Source of the DNA: CBDDKZ01 sp965230415
GTDB lineage: Bacteria > Bacteroidota > Bacteroidia > Cytophagales > JAAEPT01
DNA length: 64,000 nucleotides
NCBI GenBank assembly: GCA_965230415.1
Contig: CBDDKZ010000005.1
Span: 930,001-994,000 of the forward strand
Reading direction: 5' to 3'
Part shown: positions 1 through 10,279 of the stretch, piece after piece
How the letters are laid out: each line of letters starts with the position of its first letter
Position numbering within the stretch: position 1 is the first letter of the stretch
Position numbers and translations under genes: made by a program
Notes under the pieces: model-generated
The model's database searches: none
The model's input: the letters and a program-made list of their open reading frames with translations, nothing else
Told to the model about the DNA's origin: nothing

Positions 1-658
1 CAGCATGATAATCGTTCACATAAGCCCACTCCAGGTCATAATATTCAGCTCCGTCAATTTCTTGCCAACTTATTTCCAATTCTTTGGTAGCATTCAATAA
101 TTGATGTGTTAAATCACCGGCATTGATGCTTGATGCTGTCAATGGAAAAAAACGTTCGGTTTCGATGCGCACATCCATTTTTAAACTCTGCGGAAAAGAT
201 GCTGTAGGGTGCCCTAATGGATCTGCTGTTGCTACCGCTTCTACTTCAACATGTCCGCCACCTGGTATTCGAATAGCCACACGTTCTTTACTTGTTCCGT
301 TTTCATTATACTCAATAAACAAGCCCGTTTTAGCCTGATCATTAACATCGACCCACTGTGTACCATCAAAATAAGAGTAACTTACCAGGAGGTTGATATT
401 TGCGTACATATCCGCTGAAAACTGCGTTGCATCGCTGTAGTCGAGGTAAAATTCAATAATCGTATTGGTCTCTTTGTGCAAAATAGAAGAACTACCTGAT
501 GACATATCGTCATAGAAAGGATCATCGACATTTACAATTGTCGTTTGTCCCTGAGGCAAAGCCTGTTCTTTGATACTATACACCTGCTTGCGGCCCTGGG
601 CCTGCAATACATAGAACAAACAAGTTCCCAAAAGAATGATTTTCTGTATTGCTTTCAT
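1..658 (-). CDS. Secreted protein of the Rhs-type surface operon, N-terminal part (cut by left edge)
   Basis: Translated on the minus strand from an ATG at 656-658, the frame stays open for 219 codons to base 1, so the C-terminus lies outside the window. Residues 1-20 form a signal peptide (MKAIQKIILLG start, hydrophobic core, LQAQG end). The body is beta-rich, and the last visible stretch (ELEISWQEIDGAEYYDLEW) looks like the first strands of a fibronectin type III domain. The start lies one base past the previous gene's stop, so it is the fourth gene of a minus-strand operon that begins at 9517. In related Bacteroidota, an Rhs core protein with repeats often sits at this place. That is a recollection of locus layout, and no YD repeats are visible in this part. 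Function unknown. Confidence 0.8.
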   Translation of the reverse strand, partial: MKAIQKIILLGTCLFYVLQAQGRKQVYSIKEQALPQGQTTIVNVDDPFYDDMSSGSSSILHKETNTIIEFYLDYSDATQFSADMYANINLLVSYSYFDGTQWVDVNDQAKTGLFIEYNENGTSKERVAIRIPGGGHVEVEAVATADPLGHPTASFPQSLKMDVRIETERFFPLTASSINAGDLTHQLLNATKELEISWQEIDGAEYYDLEWAYVNDYHA

Positions 659-659
659 C

Positions 660-1388
660 TTAATAGCTTTTTAATCGTGTATCTCCTGTCAATTGATAAT
701 CAGCATAGGCTTCCTTGAGTACCCATCGCTCACCCGATTTTTTCAGATAAGCTTCACAAGACAGCCAGGAATTTGGCAAAGGTTCATTGAAGTGGTAGTC
801 TTCCATTTTCACCACCATACGTGGTTTACCCTTGAATTTAGTTTGATTTTGATTGTAAGTGACTTCCTGTCTATACTGAATCTCTAATTCTTCGGGAAGG
901 TAGGATTTGGCATTATAGTAAACCAAAACACTCTCCAGTTCAGCATTTTTGAAAAATAGTTTCATGCCTTTTTGTTTCTTAGTTCCGGGCAGTAAAACCT
1001 GTCGTTCACTTAGTTGCAACAGACGCTCAACAGAAAACCCCATATCATCAGCACCACTACCTCCGTTTATTTGAATTTTGCGGATATAAGCCATTTTTTT
1101 ATCCTGATGATTCACTGTTAGTTTATAATTCGGGGTCGTTATAACTTCGATGTGGGCAATCTTATTAAAATTAACCTTGCCTTTGACACCAACCTGCCCC
1201 ACATTCACATCGATAGGATTTTCATGATTTCCTATGTAAGAGGTATAACTCACCTTGTATGTAATAGACTGATAGTTTTCAGAAGCCTGATGGAGCTTAT
1301 CTAACTCTTCCTTTAAGTCTTGCCCAATAGCTAATTGCCACAGACAACACAGGCAACTTATATAAATTAATTTGTACATGCCCCTCAT
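660..1388 (-). CDS. Small exported protein, possibly LolA-like fold, third gene of surface operon
   Basis: The 242-residue product starts with a signal peptide (MRGMYKLIYISCLCCLWQL, then AIGQ), so it should be periplasmic. The rest is a run of alternating strands with Lys/Tyr-rich segments, resembling the open barrel of LolA/LolB-type or DUF2092-type proteins. I do not recognise a specific family and the fold is a guess. It begins 3 bases after the stop of the von Willebrand gene and ends one base before the next start, so translation of the three genes is probably coupled. Position suggests a helper for export or outer-membrane delivery of the large neighbours, but the sequence does not show this directly. 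Confidence 0.75.
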   Translation of the reverse strand: MRGMYKLIYISCLCCLWQLAIGQDLKEELDKLHQASENYQSITYKVSYTSYIGNHENPIDVNVGQVGVKGKVNFNKIAHIEVITTPNYKLTVNHQDKKMAYIRKIQINGGSGADDMGFSVERLLQLSERQVLLPGTKKQKGMKLFFKNAELESVLVYYNAKSYLPEELEIQYRQEVTYNQNQTKFKGKPRMVVKMEDYHFNEPLPNSWLSCEAYLKKSGERWVLKEAYADYQLTGDTRLKSY

Positions 1389-1391
1389 TAT

Positions 1392-3755
1392 TTATTGCGC
1401 TTTAACTGTGTTATTTCTACTTTCCTGAATCGTTTTCACGCCTCTTTCAGTCTCTTTCTTCACGCGTACCAATGCACCCTCTTCGTCATATTCATAGAAG
1501 GTTGCATAGTTATTTTCGTCCAGTTCTGCCATCAAACGAAAGGTTTCCGGGTCGTAGACAAAACTCTTCATATTTGAGTTATAAGGGTGTATGCGTATGT
1601 CGTCGAAAAAAGTAGGAATGCCCGTACTTGGATTGTTATAGTTCTTAAGTACAATATCAATCAAATCCGCATCCCCGGGAACTACGAAATCATATTCTAT
1701 GCGTTGCCATCCATCGATTATATCTCCGGAAGGCCGGCAATCAAAAGAAGCAACCGGTGTACCGTCAGCTTCTGTGAATTCCAAAAGCACTCCGACGTTG
1801 TCGAAATGTGCAGCACTGGTTTCACCTGCACCTTCTTTCACCCAGGCACTTAAGAAATATTTTTCGTTGCGGAAAGGGGAGAAAGAGGTGATACAGTTGT
1901 CGCAAACTTCTGGAGGATCTACAGAAAAGCATCCTACCTGCGACTGCTCAAGCAACACAGGCAGGTGAGAAATTTCCTGACCCAAACCGACAAAAGTAGC
2001 AAGAGAATGATAATCTGAGGTTAACAAATCAGAATCGCTTTGTGACAAAACTAGACTATCTATAATCTCTGATAAAAATTCTTCGATAGGTCGACTCATT
2101 GAGCTATTGTAAAACCCTGTTGATATCCCAAATATATGAACAGGCGTACCTTTTGATTTTAATGATTCGATCGCCTCAGAAGTAGCAGTAGGTCCCCCTT
2201 GTTGTCCGTCAGTTATTACTACCACAATATCAGGCTCATCTGAAAAATCATTAACTATAGAAAGCCCAGAAGCCCAATAGTCGCTACTACTATTGGCTTG
2301 AGATCTAGGTGTTTTATACCGAGCCACAATAGTATCAAATAAAGCCTTATTTGCTTGATTAAGTTCTAAATCTACTATATAATCGTTTCTGTTGTGTACA
2401 TTAGAAGACGACATTCCAATAAATGACATTACAATATCTTTATCCACTTCTTGATTGACAAAACTTACCAATCCCGCTCTTATATCTTCAGGCTCAGCTC
2501 CATTTATGGAACCACTCTCATCCACTACAAAAGCGATACGAGTTTTACAGGTAGTATGAACATTTATAGTATAAGTATAGACATTCGACCCTACAGGGCA
2601 ATGATCGTCATGTACATTAAGTAGAAAGCGATAGGTTCCTGAAGCCGGTGGTGTCCAGCATAACTCTGCGGTACGAATATTAGGATCATCGTTATAAGTA
2701 AAAGCATAATCAGTACCTGCCAAATCACCTTCACTTTCCATATGAACATGAACATATTGGCCGGCATCAGGGTCAACTGCCTTAAAATTGAAACATATTG
2801 GGTCCAGGCCATTAATATCTATCGAATAATTGAGCCCACCATTGAACCCTGATAAAGTAGGCACTGTATTCTCACAGGAATCCACATTCATTTGAATATC
2901 TCTGACTACCGATGAAACTATCTCGTCGCCCTGAAAAACATTTACTCTAACTGCCAAAATCGTAATTAAGCTACCATCACTGTCTCCTTGTGGTATTACC
3001 GGTATAACTTCAAGCTCTCCTGTTTGGGTATTAAAATCGAAAGTTGCTTCTAAACCAAAGGGATCAGATGCTGAATAACCGCTAAAATATGTCACATTAG
3101 AAGTTGGTCCGGTTTTAGGAGTAATCAACTCATACTCCAAACGATTTCCAGCCCCGTTTAATTCAGCTCCCGGATTGTAAAAAAATGGCTGTCCCGCACA
3201 AAGTTGCCCATTGGGTCTACTATTAAATAGTACCGAATTTGATGGCGGGTAGTTCAAATTATCAAAGGTCGCTTCCACATATAAATTACCCTGAGAAGCC
3301 ACATCAGAGGGGTTCCTTACTGGTACAGAATACCCAATCACCCAATGCGCAGCAGGATCCAAACTAATTTCTTTTTCATAAACATATTCCTGCAAGCAAT
3401 ATGCTGAATGATTATGCTCACCATGTGAACAATCTCCTGTTATAACTTGCCCCGTTCCTACTTTGGGAGGAAATTCTTCCAGAATATTTATGGAGCCATT
3501 TGTAATTCTTACCGTTCTTAAAGTATCTGGTGCAGCCGCTCCACCACAAAAACGATAAAACTTACATGAAACCCAATACCGGTATTTTCCTTGTCCATCT
3601 TGCCCTAGGTATTCGTAAGCAATTTCGCCTCCTGCTGCATGAGATGCAAAAAGGTTTGAAGAACTCAGGCAAAAAGCCCCTATAATGACCAATAACACCA
3701 AAGTATTTAGGCTAAAATGCTTCTTATTCGCTTTAATTTTACTGTATTGTGACAT
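1392..3755 (-). CDS. Von Willebrand A surface protein with Bacteroidota Ig-like domains and Rhs-type C-tail
   Basis: The 787-residue product has a signal peptide ending near the HAAGGEI motif (about residue 39). That motif opens an N-terminal domain common in large Bacteroidota surface proteins. Next come a cysteine-containing Ig/PKD-like region (about 295-403), a von Willebrand A domain (about 405-590) with an intact MIDAS start (VVDESGS) and an ITDG strand end, and a jelly-roll-like segment ending in FFDDIRIHP. The last ~55 residues (SFVYDPETFRLMAELDENN onward) resemble the tail I associate with Bacteroidota Rhs-type giants. The vWA domain implies metal-dependent adhesion or protein binding outside the cell. 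It follows the 1,888-residue protein after a 95-bp gap and is tightly coupled to the next gene. Confidence 0.85.
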   Translation of the reverse strand: MSQYSKIKANKKHFSLNTLVLLVIIGAFCLSSSNLFASHAAGGEIAYEYLGQDGQGKYRYWVSCKFYRFCGGAAAPDTLRTVRITNGSINILEEFPPKVGTGQVITGDCSHGEHNHSAYCLQEYVYEKEISLDPAAHWVIGYSVPVRNPSDVASQGNLYVEATFDNLNYPPSNSVLFNSRPNGQLCAGQPFFYNPGAELNGAGNRLEYELITPKTGPTSNVTYFSGYSASDPFGLEATFDFNTQTGELEVIPVIPQGDSDGSLITILAVRVNVFQGDEIVSSVVRDIQMNVDSCENTVPTLSGFNGGLNYSIDINGLDPICFNFKAVDPDAGQYVHVHMESEGDLAGTDYAFTYNDDPNIRTAELCWTPPASGTYRFLLNVHDDHCPVGSNVYTYTINVHTTCKTRIAFVVDESGSINGAEPEDIRAGLVSFVNQEVDKDIVMSFIGMSSSNVHNRNDYIVDLELNQANKALFDTIVARYKTPRSQANSSSDYWASGLSIVNDFSDEPDIVVVITDGQQGGPTATSEAIESLKSKGTPVHIFGISTGFYNSSMSRPIEEFLSEIIDSLVLSQSDSDLLTSDYHSLATFVGLGQEISHLPVLLEQSQVGCFSVDPPEVCDNCITSFSPFRNEKYFLSAWVKEGAGETSAAHFDNVGVLLEFTEADGTPVASFDCRPSGDIIDGWQRIEYDFVVPGDADLIDIVLKNYNNPSTGIPTFFDDIRIHPYNSNMKSFVYDPETFRLMAELDENNYATFYEYDEEGALVRVKKETERGVKTIQESRNNTVKAQ

Positions 3756-3802
3756 AACAATCCAAGTATAAGTTTTGCAACTAGATTTAATTATTTTTTA
3801 GC

Positions 3803-3826
3803 ATCGATCAACACCTACCGATCGAT
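3803..3826. repeat. Hairpin in the gap between the two large surface genes
   Basis: A perfect 7-bp inverted repeat (ATCGATC / GATCGAT) with a 10-base loop sits in the 95-bp gap between the 1,888-residue gene and the vWA gene. It has no T-run on the minus strand, so it is not an obvious terminator. It could protect an mRNA end or tune the ratio of the two products. Confidence 0.4.
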
Positions 3827-3850
3827 TTGAATATGCGTTTAATATTAGCG

Positions 3851-6800
3851 TTACTGCCCGGAATCACCAGGACCATTTACCTCACGCACATCTTTCTTAC
3901 CACACTCTTCAATGACTTTTTGAATACGTGCTTCCTTACCTGCTCCCACCATTAAACTAGAGCGCCCCGTATGCGCCTGCTTGCGCACATCGGCTTCAGT
4001 TCGTCTGAAACTGAAGTGGTCATCCTGGCATTGGTAAGAAAAGTTATAATCTTCAAAGTTGTCGTTCCCTATTTCCCGATGATAAGCATTGTTTGATACC
4101 GCTATCGGTAACAAGTCGCTATAACGATAATTTGCTCCGGAACGACGGTAAAGACGATCCTGATTTTCCAATTCCTGCCCACGCTGGCTGAACAATGTCA
4201 CATTACTTGTCCAGGTCCAATCAAGCGTATCCTTGTCCCATTCACCACTTTTGTTCACCCAAAATGGAGAAAAGGTCTTATAGCGCCCATCTGTTCTTAT
4301 CGTTGTACTACTATTTTTAAGATCCTGTACGCGTGTAGTTAAATACAAATTACTTCGAAGCGGTCGCCATGTCCCGAATTGTCCTGATGTATAATCATTA
4401 TATGGGACCTGCTCACTTAAGTCTTCTTCATTACAATTACAAAAGACCTTCCATTGATTACCAAATTCGATTGTTTCCGCATTCAATATGCTGGAAGCAT
4501 ATGGCGAGTTCTCCCATTCTACTGCTGGCTGAGCGATAACTAACTTACCATCGACAATAGGATTTTGTAACGAAGTAATACTCCCAATTGACTGCGAAGC
4601 AAGGTTGCGCCTCCCTGAACGTATAATTTTAGCTTTGTCCCAGGTTGTAGAAGTACTAACATCCACATTGTTAATATCTGCTACCCTCAAAGGGCTTGTA
4701 GTTATGACCCAGGCACGTTGTGCACTTCCATTATTCATTAGTAACAACTCATCTCCGGGAGTTAAGTTCTGTACCCCCAAACCAGTAATGCTTTGATTCT
4801 CTACTTCAAGCCCTAAATTCTTATAAGCAAGTCCCATTCCCTCGTATCTCCAGTGAGCCGGATAAGTAAAACTGTATACCGGATCGTCAAATTGATTCGT
4901 AGTTTTAGTTAATAATACCTGCCCTGTTTCCTGATCGTATAATACATTCTCTGTAGTCACATCTGCCCCAAGATCATGTGCTACAGTTTTAACCATGATC
5001 CCTTTTCTTTGTACCACTTTGGTGGTAGACATCGATGTAAATTCTGTTTCTGATTCGCTTATCGTTGGAATTAAAGTAACTACTACACCAGGAAAAAGTC
5101 CTAGAATAAATGAAAGTAAGTTTCCTGATAAACCTGCGGCAACAGATTCGGTGTAATTAGTACGGGTATCCACTACCATTTCGAAATCTACTCCCAGGTT
5201 TTCATCCTGAATATTTCCGTCCTTATCTACGGTTTGAATTTTATTGTTTAATACAGGAGGCCCCGAATGTTCATCTCGCCCAATCACATCACCGTTACTG
5301 TTTACTTTCGGCGTATAGTATGTTGTAGATGAATCCATTTTGTAGAAGTACTCCACAGCAGAAATATAATCCTCTATACCTTCGGCATCTTCAGCAAAAA
5401 CCTTTTGCCCTTTTTGCATGCCATGCATATTATTTAACTCAATTGAATACCCCTGTGATACTGTCATTCCGGTTCGAACAAACCCCAGCAGGCCGAGACC
5501 GAAGTTAGGTGTCTGAATTTCTTTATCTGCATATGTTTTGCGCACGATTGTTGGAAAGTCTTTAGCGGTATAGAATTCATGAACAACCTTACCACTGCGG
5601 TGCTTGCTCACACCTTCTTTTTGTACATTATATACCTCAACCCGACTATATCCAACCGAAGCACCAGGGAAAAAAGCTTCTCCGTAAGGCTTTTCCTGAT
5701 AGTACTGATCGTCCGGAGCTAATTTTCGTTCTTCATCATAAGTATCGGGTTGTTTCCAAGGATTTTCATCACCACCGAGAGCAGGTTCATAAGCAGCTAC
5801 TCCAGAACTTACCGAATCTTCCAAAACTTCGCTGTAGGTTCTGTATCTATATTCCTGACCATAGTATTCATTGTAATAATTACCAGCCTGCCCTGCTGTG
5901 CTAGGGTTCGCCTGTACCATATCTTGCCACTGGTCATACATGCGAAGACTACGCACACGCACACCCCCACCTTTCTTGCAAAGTATTGGATTTAATACCC
6001 GTATCCACGACTTGTTTTTAACAAATTTCTTACCTGCTTCTCTATTGCGCATGAAATCCCCATAACCTGCCACTGCCGATTCAACTGCTTTACCCAAACC
6101 TTCGAATACATCCAAAACCTGATTTAAATTTTCAGCCGCAGTAGTTGAAGGTTCCGGTCCGCCGTAAGCTAAATGTGGCTGATGCAGGCGGGCATATTGC
6201 CAGGCTGCTTTAGTAATAGGATGTACACCTTTATTATTATTACGGCCGTAGCCGGCTTCTTTGACTTTCACATAACCATATTCTGCTGTTTGTTGACCAT
6301 TAGCACCGTATACCCCCCAACTTTCTGGTGTGATATAACCAGGTACGTAAGCGTAACGATCTTCACCAAAATCGTTATTACCAGATCCATTTGGATTGAT
6401 TCGAATGAGGAAACGGAAATACAGATTCTCCATTCTATCTCCATTTAAATCCACAAAATAGCGTTCAATTTGGTCATGCGTTCCGGGTGGAAGCGGTTTT
6501 TGCAATTTGAAAACGAGGTACTGATTACCAGATGCGTCATCATTGCCCTCAAATAGCTTGCCTATATTATTATTGATATCAATATCGTTAATACTACCAC
6601 CTGCGGAATTAGTCACACCAGTAATTTTCATCATTTGCATTGCTTGCCTATCCTGTACAAAAGCATAGTCGTCTGCCTCGTAGTCGATTTCTATCTTACC
6701 TCCTGATGGCAACTCAATGGCCGTCATAGTCCATGCGGATGCGTGGAGATTTACCGGCTTTTTCCAAATTTCACTTTCAGGAGAGACACTTTGGTCGACA

Positions 6801-9517
6801 TAGGGAAACTCCCCGTTGGAAGCTTCTCCATTTTCAGCTTTTAAAGAAGAATTGTTCACTGGAGGTTTGTAGTTACCCCACCTGTCATACGCTTTGTCAT
6901 GATGATCGTAATTGTTGATCTTTGAACCTTCGCGATCCTCATAGCAATACCTAAACCTATAAGGGCTGTAAGCACCTTTACTAGAACCCTGATACGTAAA
7001 ATACAATCCTGTCAGCGTCAATTTTCCTCCGGAATTGATATTGTTATCGATACTGGCACCATTTTCGCCCATTAAGCTGTAGTTATACATAAAATGTGCC
7101 TGCTTAATTGCTACAGGCACTCTGCCTTGTGAGCGACTATAATCTGCTTCCGGTTTGGAATATAGGCTAATCAAATCCAGTTTTAATAAACCATCTCCGC
7201 GGAAATCGCCACCTTTGCGATTATGTTCCTGCTCAGCCCCATAGCTATCGTCTCTGGTTGAATATTTAAATACGGCTTCGTGGGTACGAGTTTCAATACT
7301 ATATAAGTACCAAATTTCTTTCTCTCCATAGGTATAGCTGGCCTTGTCGTCAGTAACGTCACACTTAATACCCTCGTTATAATTTGCATCTACAAACGGA
7401 GTACGCCACTTATAACCATCTTTCCATTTGATATAATTAAATTTGGTATAGGTTCCAAAATCATCAGGTGTGAGGCCATCATTGGTACGATCCACGTAAT
7501 CCGGAGATACGATACCGGTCAATAAATAAGAATGTGCATACGCCGGAAGTTCGTTGCTTTGATAGGAATTATTCAGTCCTTGGTTATTATCTGTAGAGGC
7601 ATCGGTGTCAGAATAATTGATAACTCCGGTAGAGGCTACAGTGGCATCATCTCCCGGATTGGCGACACTAAACGTTACCTCTTTTTGCTTGTTATTATAA
7701 GCAGGTATGCCATATACATAGCGCATCCCATCGTTGCGTAGCACCTCCATTTGAGAGATGTGGTGTTTTTTACGCTTGCTATCAACTCTGTTCATTATTT
7801 TTTTCTTTATCGGGGAGCTTGGATCTCCGGATGTTTCATAGCTGTAATATTCAATAGTTGACTGCGTTTCCCCTTCTTTGAGCGGCACCTCATCTGCACG
7901 TAAATAGCTCATTACCTGATTTCTGCGTGCACGGGCATTTCTGGGTCTTCGGGATAAGCTCCGGGTTGATCCATCTGAAAGTGTTACCTGGTTGCGTACG
8001 CTACCCACTCGCCCATTCAGGGAAACTGCAGCTGGTAAATTTCCACCCACGGCATCCATAAAACCCGGATCAGTTTCTGTGACCATTTCGCCAGCAGACT
8101 GAAAGTAAACAGGTTCGTGGAGACTACCATTAGACTTTGTTGAAAAGCCAAAAGACCCTGTACTGGAGTTAAACCATGCTCCTGAATACCCGGAACTGGC
8201 ATTAATTTCTACCGTAGCACCACTTTGCATCAAATTTCCTCCACTGAGATCAAAACCGCCAACGGAGAACCCACCGCCTCCGTCTCTTGTTGTCTGATCA
8301 TATACCAGTCCGACATCACCCCGATAAGGGCGATAAGAGCCACCCACACCCTGCCCTGAAACTGACCATGTATCATAAGTTTGAGATGCTAATGCAATAT
8401 TAGGAGTATTCTCACTCACCGTACCATCATTGCTTCTGTTAAAATCCAACATTCTTGAATCAGTACTGGCTTCAAGTGCGTCCTGAGCATACAAATAACC
8501 ATAACCCTGACTTCTTCTTACTTTTTCTTTGGGCCATTGAAAATTTAAAAAACCACCGACCTGGCCCGACATTTGAACAAACCATGCGTGTCCACCTGGT
8601 TTTACTGAAAATGAAGCATTTACATTAGCCATTCCTGTGGGGGAACTTGGTGTGTAAGAAGGCGTACTAAACGTACTAAGGGTTCCTGAAGCCCCTCCTC
8701 CTATTGATTTTGCCAACACGTTCATCTCCCCATTATCAGTCTTAATCTTCTTCATAGGTCCTGATGCACCGCTGAACCCCATTGTTAAAGACTGAAGACC
8801 CGCTCTCGTATTATATGGAGCACTTATACTTACCGAAGATCTATTCATATTGTTATCGGCATCCACACTATTCTTAATAGATCTTGAGAACGAGAGCTCA
8901 GGAGTGGCAGAAACGCCATCCATTGAAGATAATTTGAGATTGAGCCCTAAACTGGCAGAATTGCTACCTCCACTATGATTGCGCTTCGTAAACTCTAATG
9001 ATGGATTTAATGAAACGTCTAATCCCAGACCTTTGTAATTATTATAACTAATACCGGCTCCGACTCCTAAATTTAAAAAATCGAGTCCAAAAAGCTCAGT
9101 GTTAAAATTACCGTTGATGCCAAATGAGGAAGACATTTTTTGGTTCTGTCTGTTAACAACTTCATCGCCTTTAAAATCATCGGGCAAACCACGTACTCCG
9201 CGACTTATCGCCCCCGGATTAATATTCCAACCAAGCCCAACAACACTTGCTTCCTGGTCGGTCGTAATGCCCGATTTATAGCCCAAATTGATCGGATACC
9301 CTCCTACATCCAATAATGGTATATTGTAGCTGAAGTCTCCGCTAAACAAATCAACCATTTCTGATGTCCCGACAGCTGTGAAGCTGGAAGTTTCAGACTG
9401 CCCCGGCCCTCCGGTAAGCGCCAGACTTGCAGTGGGATAAACTATACTTGTTAATAAGTTAAGAGCAGTAAACACTGCAATAACCTTAACTATTCTTCTT
9501 TTGGCTAATCTCCTCAT
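3851..9517 (-). CDS. Giant Rhs/SpvB-like secreted surface protein
   Basis: The 1,888-residue product has a basic start and a hydrophobic export segment (about residues 10-35). It is followed by the signature MVDLFSGDFSYNIPLLDVGG (about 54-73) and YKSGITTDQEASVVGLGWN, which I know from the N-termini of Bacteroidota Rhs-type giants. A long beta-rich body follows. The end carries the FEDYNFS and HTGRSSLMV motifs, also typical of this family near its C-terminus. No toxin domain is visible at the C-terminus, which ends in a short charged tail. This is the first gene of a four-gene minus-strand operon. A shell- or cocoon-like surface structure is the family expectation, but the role here is unknown. 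Confidence 0.85.
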   Translation of the reverse strand: MRRLAKRRIVKVIAVFTALNLLTSIVYPTASLALTGGPGQSETSSFTAVGTSEMVDLFSGDFSYNIPLLDVGGYPINLGYKSGITTDQEASVVGLGWNINPGAISRGVRGLPDDFKGDEVVNRQNQKMSSSFGINGNFNTELFGLDFLNLGVGAGISYNNYKGLGLDVSLNPSLEFTKRNHSGGSNSASLGLNLKLSSMDGVSATPELSFSRSIKNSVDADNNMNRSSVSISAPYNTRAGLQSLTMGFSGASGPMKKIKTDNGEMNVLAKSIGGGASGTLSTFSTPSYTPSSPTGMANVNASFSVKPGGHAWFVQMSGQVGGFLNFQWPKEKVRRSQGYGYLYAQDALEASTDSRMLDFNRSNDGTVSENTPNIALASQTYDTWSVSGQGVGGSYRPYRGDVGLVYDQTTRDGGGGFSVGGFDLSGGNLMQSGATVEINASSGYSGAWFNSSTGSFGFSTKSNGSLHEPVYFQSAGEMVTETDPGFMDAVGGNLPAAVSLNGRVGSVRNQVTLSDGSTRSLSRRPRNARARRNQVMSYLRADEVPLKEGETQSTIEYYSYETSGDPSSPIKKKIMNRVDSKRKKHHISQMEVLRNDGMRYVYGIPAYNNKQKEVTFSVANPGDDATVASTGVINYSDTDASTDNNQGLNNSYQSNELPAYAHSYLLTGIVSPDYVDRTNDGLTPDDFGTYTKFNYIKWKDGYKWRTPFVDANYNEGIKCDVTDDKASYTYGEKEIWYLYSIETRTHEAVFKYSTRDDSYGAEQEHNRKGGDFRGDGLLKLDLISLYSKPEADYSRSQGRVPVAIKQAHFMYNYSLMGENGASIDNNINSGGKLTLTGLYFTYQGSSKGAYSPYRFRYCYEDREGSKINNYDHHDKAYDRWGNYKPPVNNSSLKAENGEASNGEFPYVDQSVSPESEIWKKPVNLHASAWTMTAIELPSGGKIEIDYEADDYAFVQDRQAMQMMKITGVTNSAGGSINDIDINNNIGKLFEGNDDASGNQYLVFKLQKPLPPGTHDQIERYFVDLNGDRMENLYFRFLIRINPNGSGNNDFGEDRYAYVPGYITPESWGVYGANGQQTAEYGYVKVKEAGYGRNNNKGVHPITKAAWQYARLHQPHLAYGGPEPSTTAAENLNQVLDVFEGLGKAVESAVAGYGDFMRNREAGKKFVKNKSWIRVLNPILCKKGGGVRVRSLRMYDQWQDMVQANPSTAGQAGNYYNEYYGQEYRYRTYSEVLEDSVSSGVAAYEPALGGDENPWKQPDTYDEERKLAPDDQYYQEKPYGEAFFPGASVGYSRVEVYNVQKEGVSKHRSGKVVHEFYTAKDFPTIVRKTYADKEIQTPNFGLGLLGFVRTGMTVSQGYSIELNNMHGMQKGQKVFAEDAEGIEDYISAVEYFYKMDSSTTYYTPKVNSNGDVIGRDEHSGPPVLNNKIQTVDKDGNIQDENLGVDFEMVVDTRTNYTESVAAGLSGNLLSFILGLFPGVVVTLIPTISESETEFTSMSTTKVVQRKGIMVKTVAHDLGADVTTENVLYDQETGQVLLTKTTNQFDDPVYSFTYPAHWRYEGMGLAYKNLGLEVENQSITGLGVQNLTPGDELLLMNNGSAQRAWVITTSPLRVADINNVDVSTSTTWDKAKIIRSGRRNLASQSIGSITSLQNPIVDGKLVIAQPAVEWENSPYASSILNAETIEFGNQWKVFCNCNEEDLSEQVPYNDYTSGQFGTWRPLRSNLYLTTRVQDLKNSSTTIRTDGRYKTFSPFWVNKSGEWDKDTLDWTWTSNVTLFSQRGQELENQDRLYRRSGANYRYSDLLPIAVSNNAYHREIGNDNFEDYNFSYQCQDDHFSFRRTEADVRKQAHTGRSSLMVGAGKEARIQKVIEECGKKDVREVNGPGDSGQ

Positions 9518-10279
9518 TTTTCTTAGCTTTTCAAATGATTCTCAAGGAACTCCCTATCTTTTATTGTGCTAACTCAGCAATATTTCGACACACCACTCCC
9601 CATATATAGATGTATGCTTTTCATTTAATATGAACACACCTCTACCATGCCCAATCAAGGTCCTTTCATAGCTTTTTGACCTTTGATTAGTTAGTTGCCT
9701 TGATATAAACTCAATACAAATCCGTTCGTAAAACCGCTGAGTTTCACGCTTATTTTGCTATTATCGTTACTTTTTTATCTATTTATCTTTTTTCCTATTC
9801 TATTTTGGTCTCAAGATTTTCCCCTATATAAGCTTACAATAATACCGTCCACTTATGTCCTTGCACACATTTGTATCAATAACTCGTATCGATATAAAAA
9901 TCCAACGCAAATCCGCACAAAAACCAAAACTAATTTGGACTTTACCTTCCCTTCAAAATATTCATTAATTACTGTAAGACGTATCAACAGATTCCCCTCT
10001 GTTGACAGCGTAAATATGGAATGTGTAATTATAAAAAAAAAGAAAAAAGTGATTTTTTTTAAAAACTTTTTTAAATCAAAATAACACTATAAACGTAAGT
10101 CACTCAGGAGGCATCAACAGGGCTTTTTTCTCTATAAAAAATAACTTTTCTACCATTAACTACTTTTGGTAAACGAAGCAATTTGCGCTACTTATTTATC
10201 TTTATTGTTAAAATTAAGATGTAATTTTCATTAAAACTCCTCCAACATTAAATCATTGGCTGGCCGAATCTGCCATAAA
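9518..10279. other. 762-bp gene-free, AT-rich stretch (leader of the surface operon)
   Basis: No convincing gene is seen. A plus-strand open frame at 9755-10084 is low-complexity (Ile, Tyr, Lys runs ending in polylysine), with no recognisable family and no neighbour in phase, so I read it as noise. The stretch holds the promoter region of the 1,888-residue gene, an inverted repeat at 9653-9688, and a poly-A/poly-T patch near 10030-10075. No clear TTTG/TAnnTTTG promoter pair could be fixed by eye. Confidence 0.6.
9653..9688. repeat. Inverted repeat upstream of the surface operon
   Basis: AATCAAGGTC (9653-9662) pairs with GACCTTTGATT (9678-9688) apart from one bulged base, around a 15-base loop. 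It lies about 130-165 bp upstream of the first gene's start, where it could be a leader hairpin or an operator. Confidence 0.35.

Noticed and set aside
9755..10084. Plus-strand open frame of 109 codons in the 762-bp gap
   Set aside because: Low-complexity Ile/Lys/Tyr composition, a polylysine end and no family or operon context; it looks like AT-rich noise.
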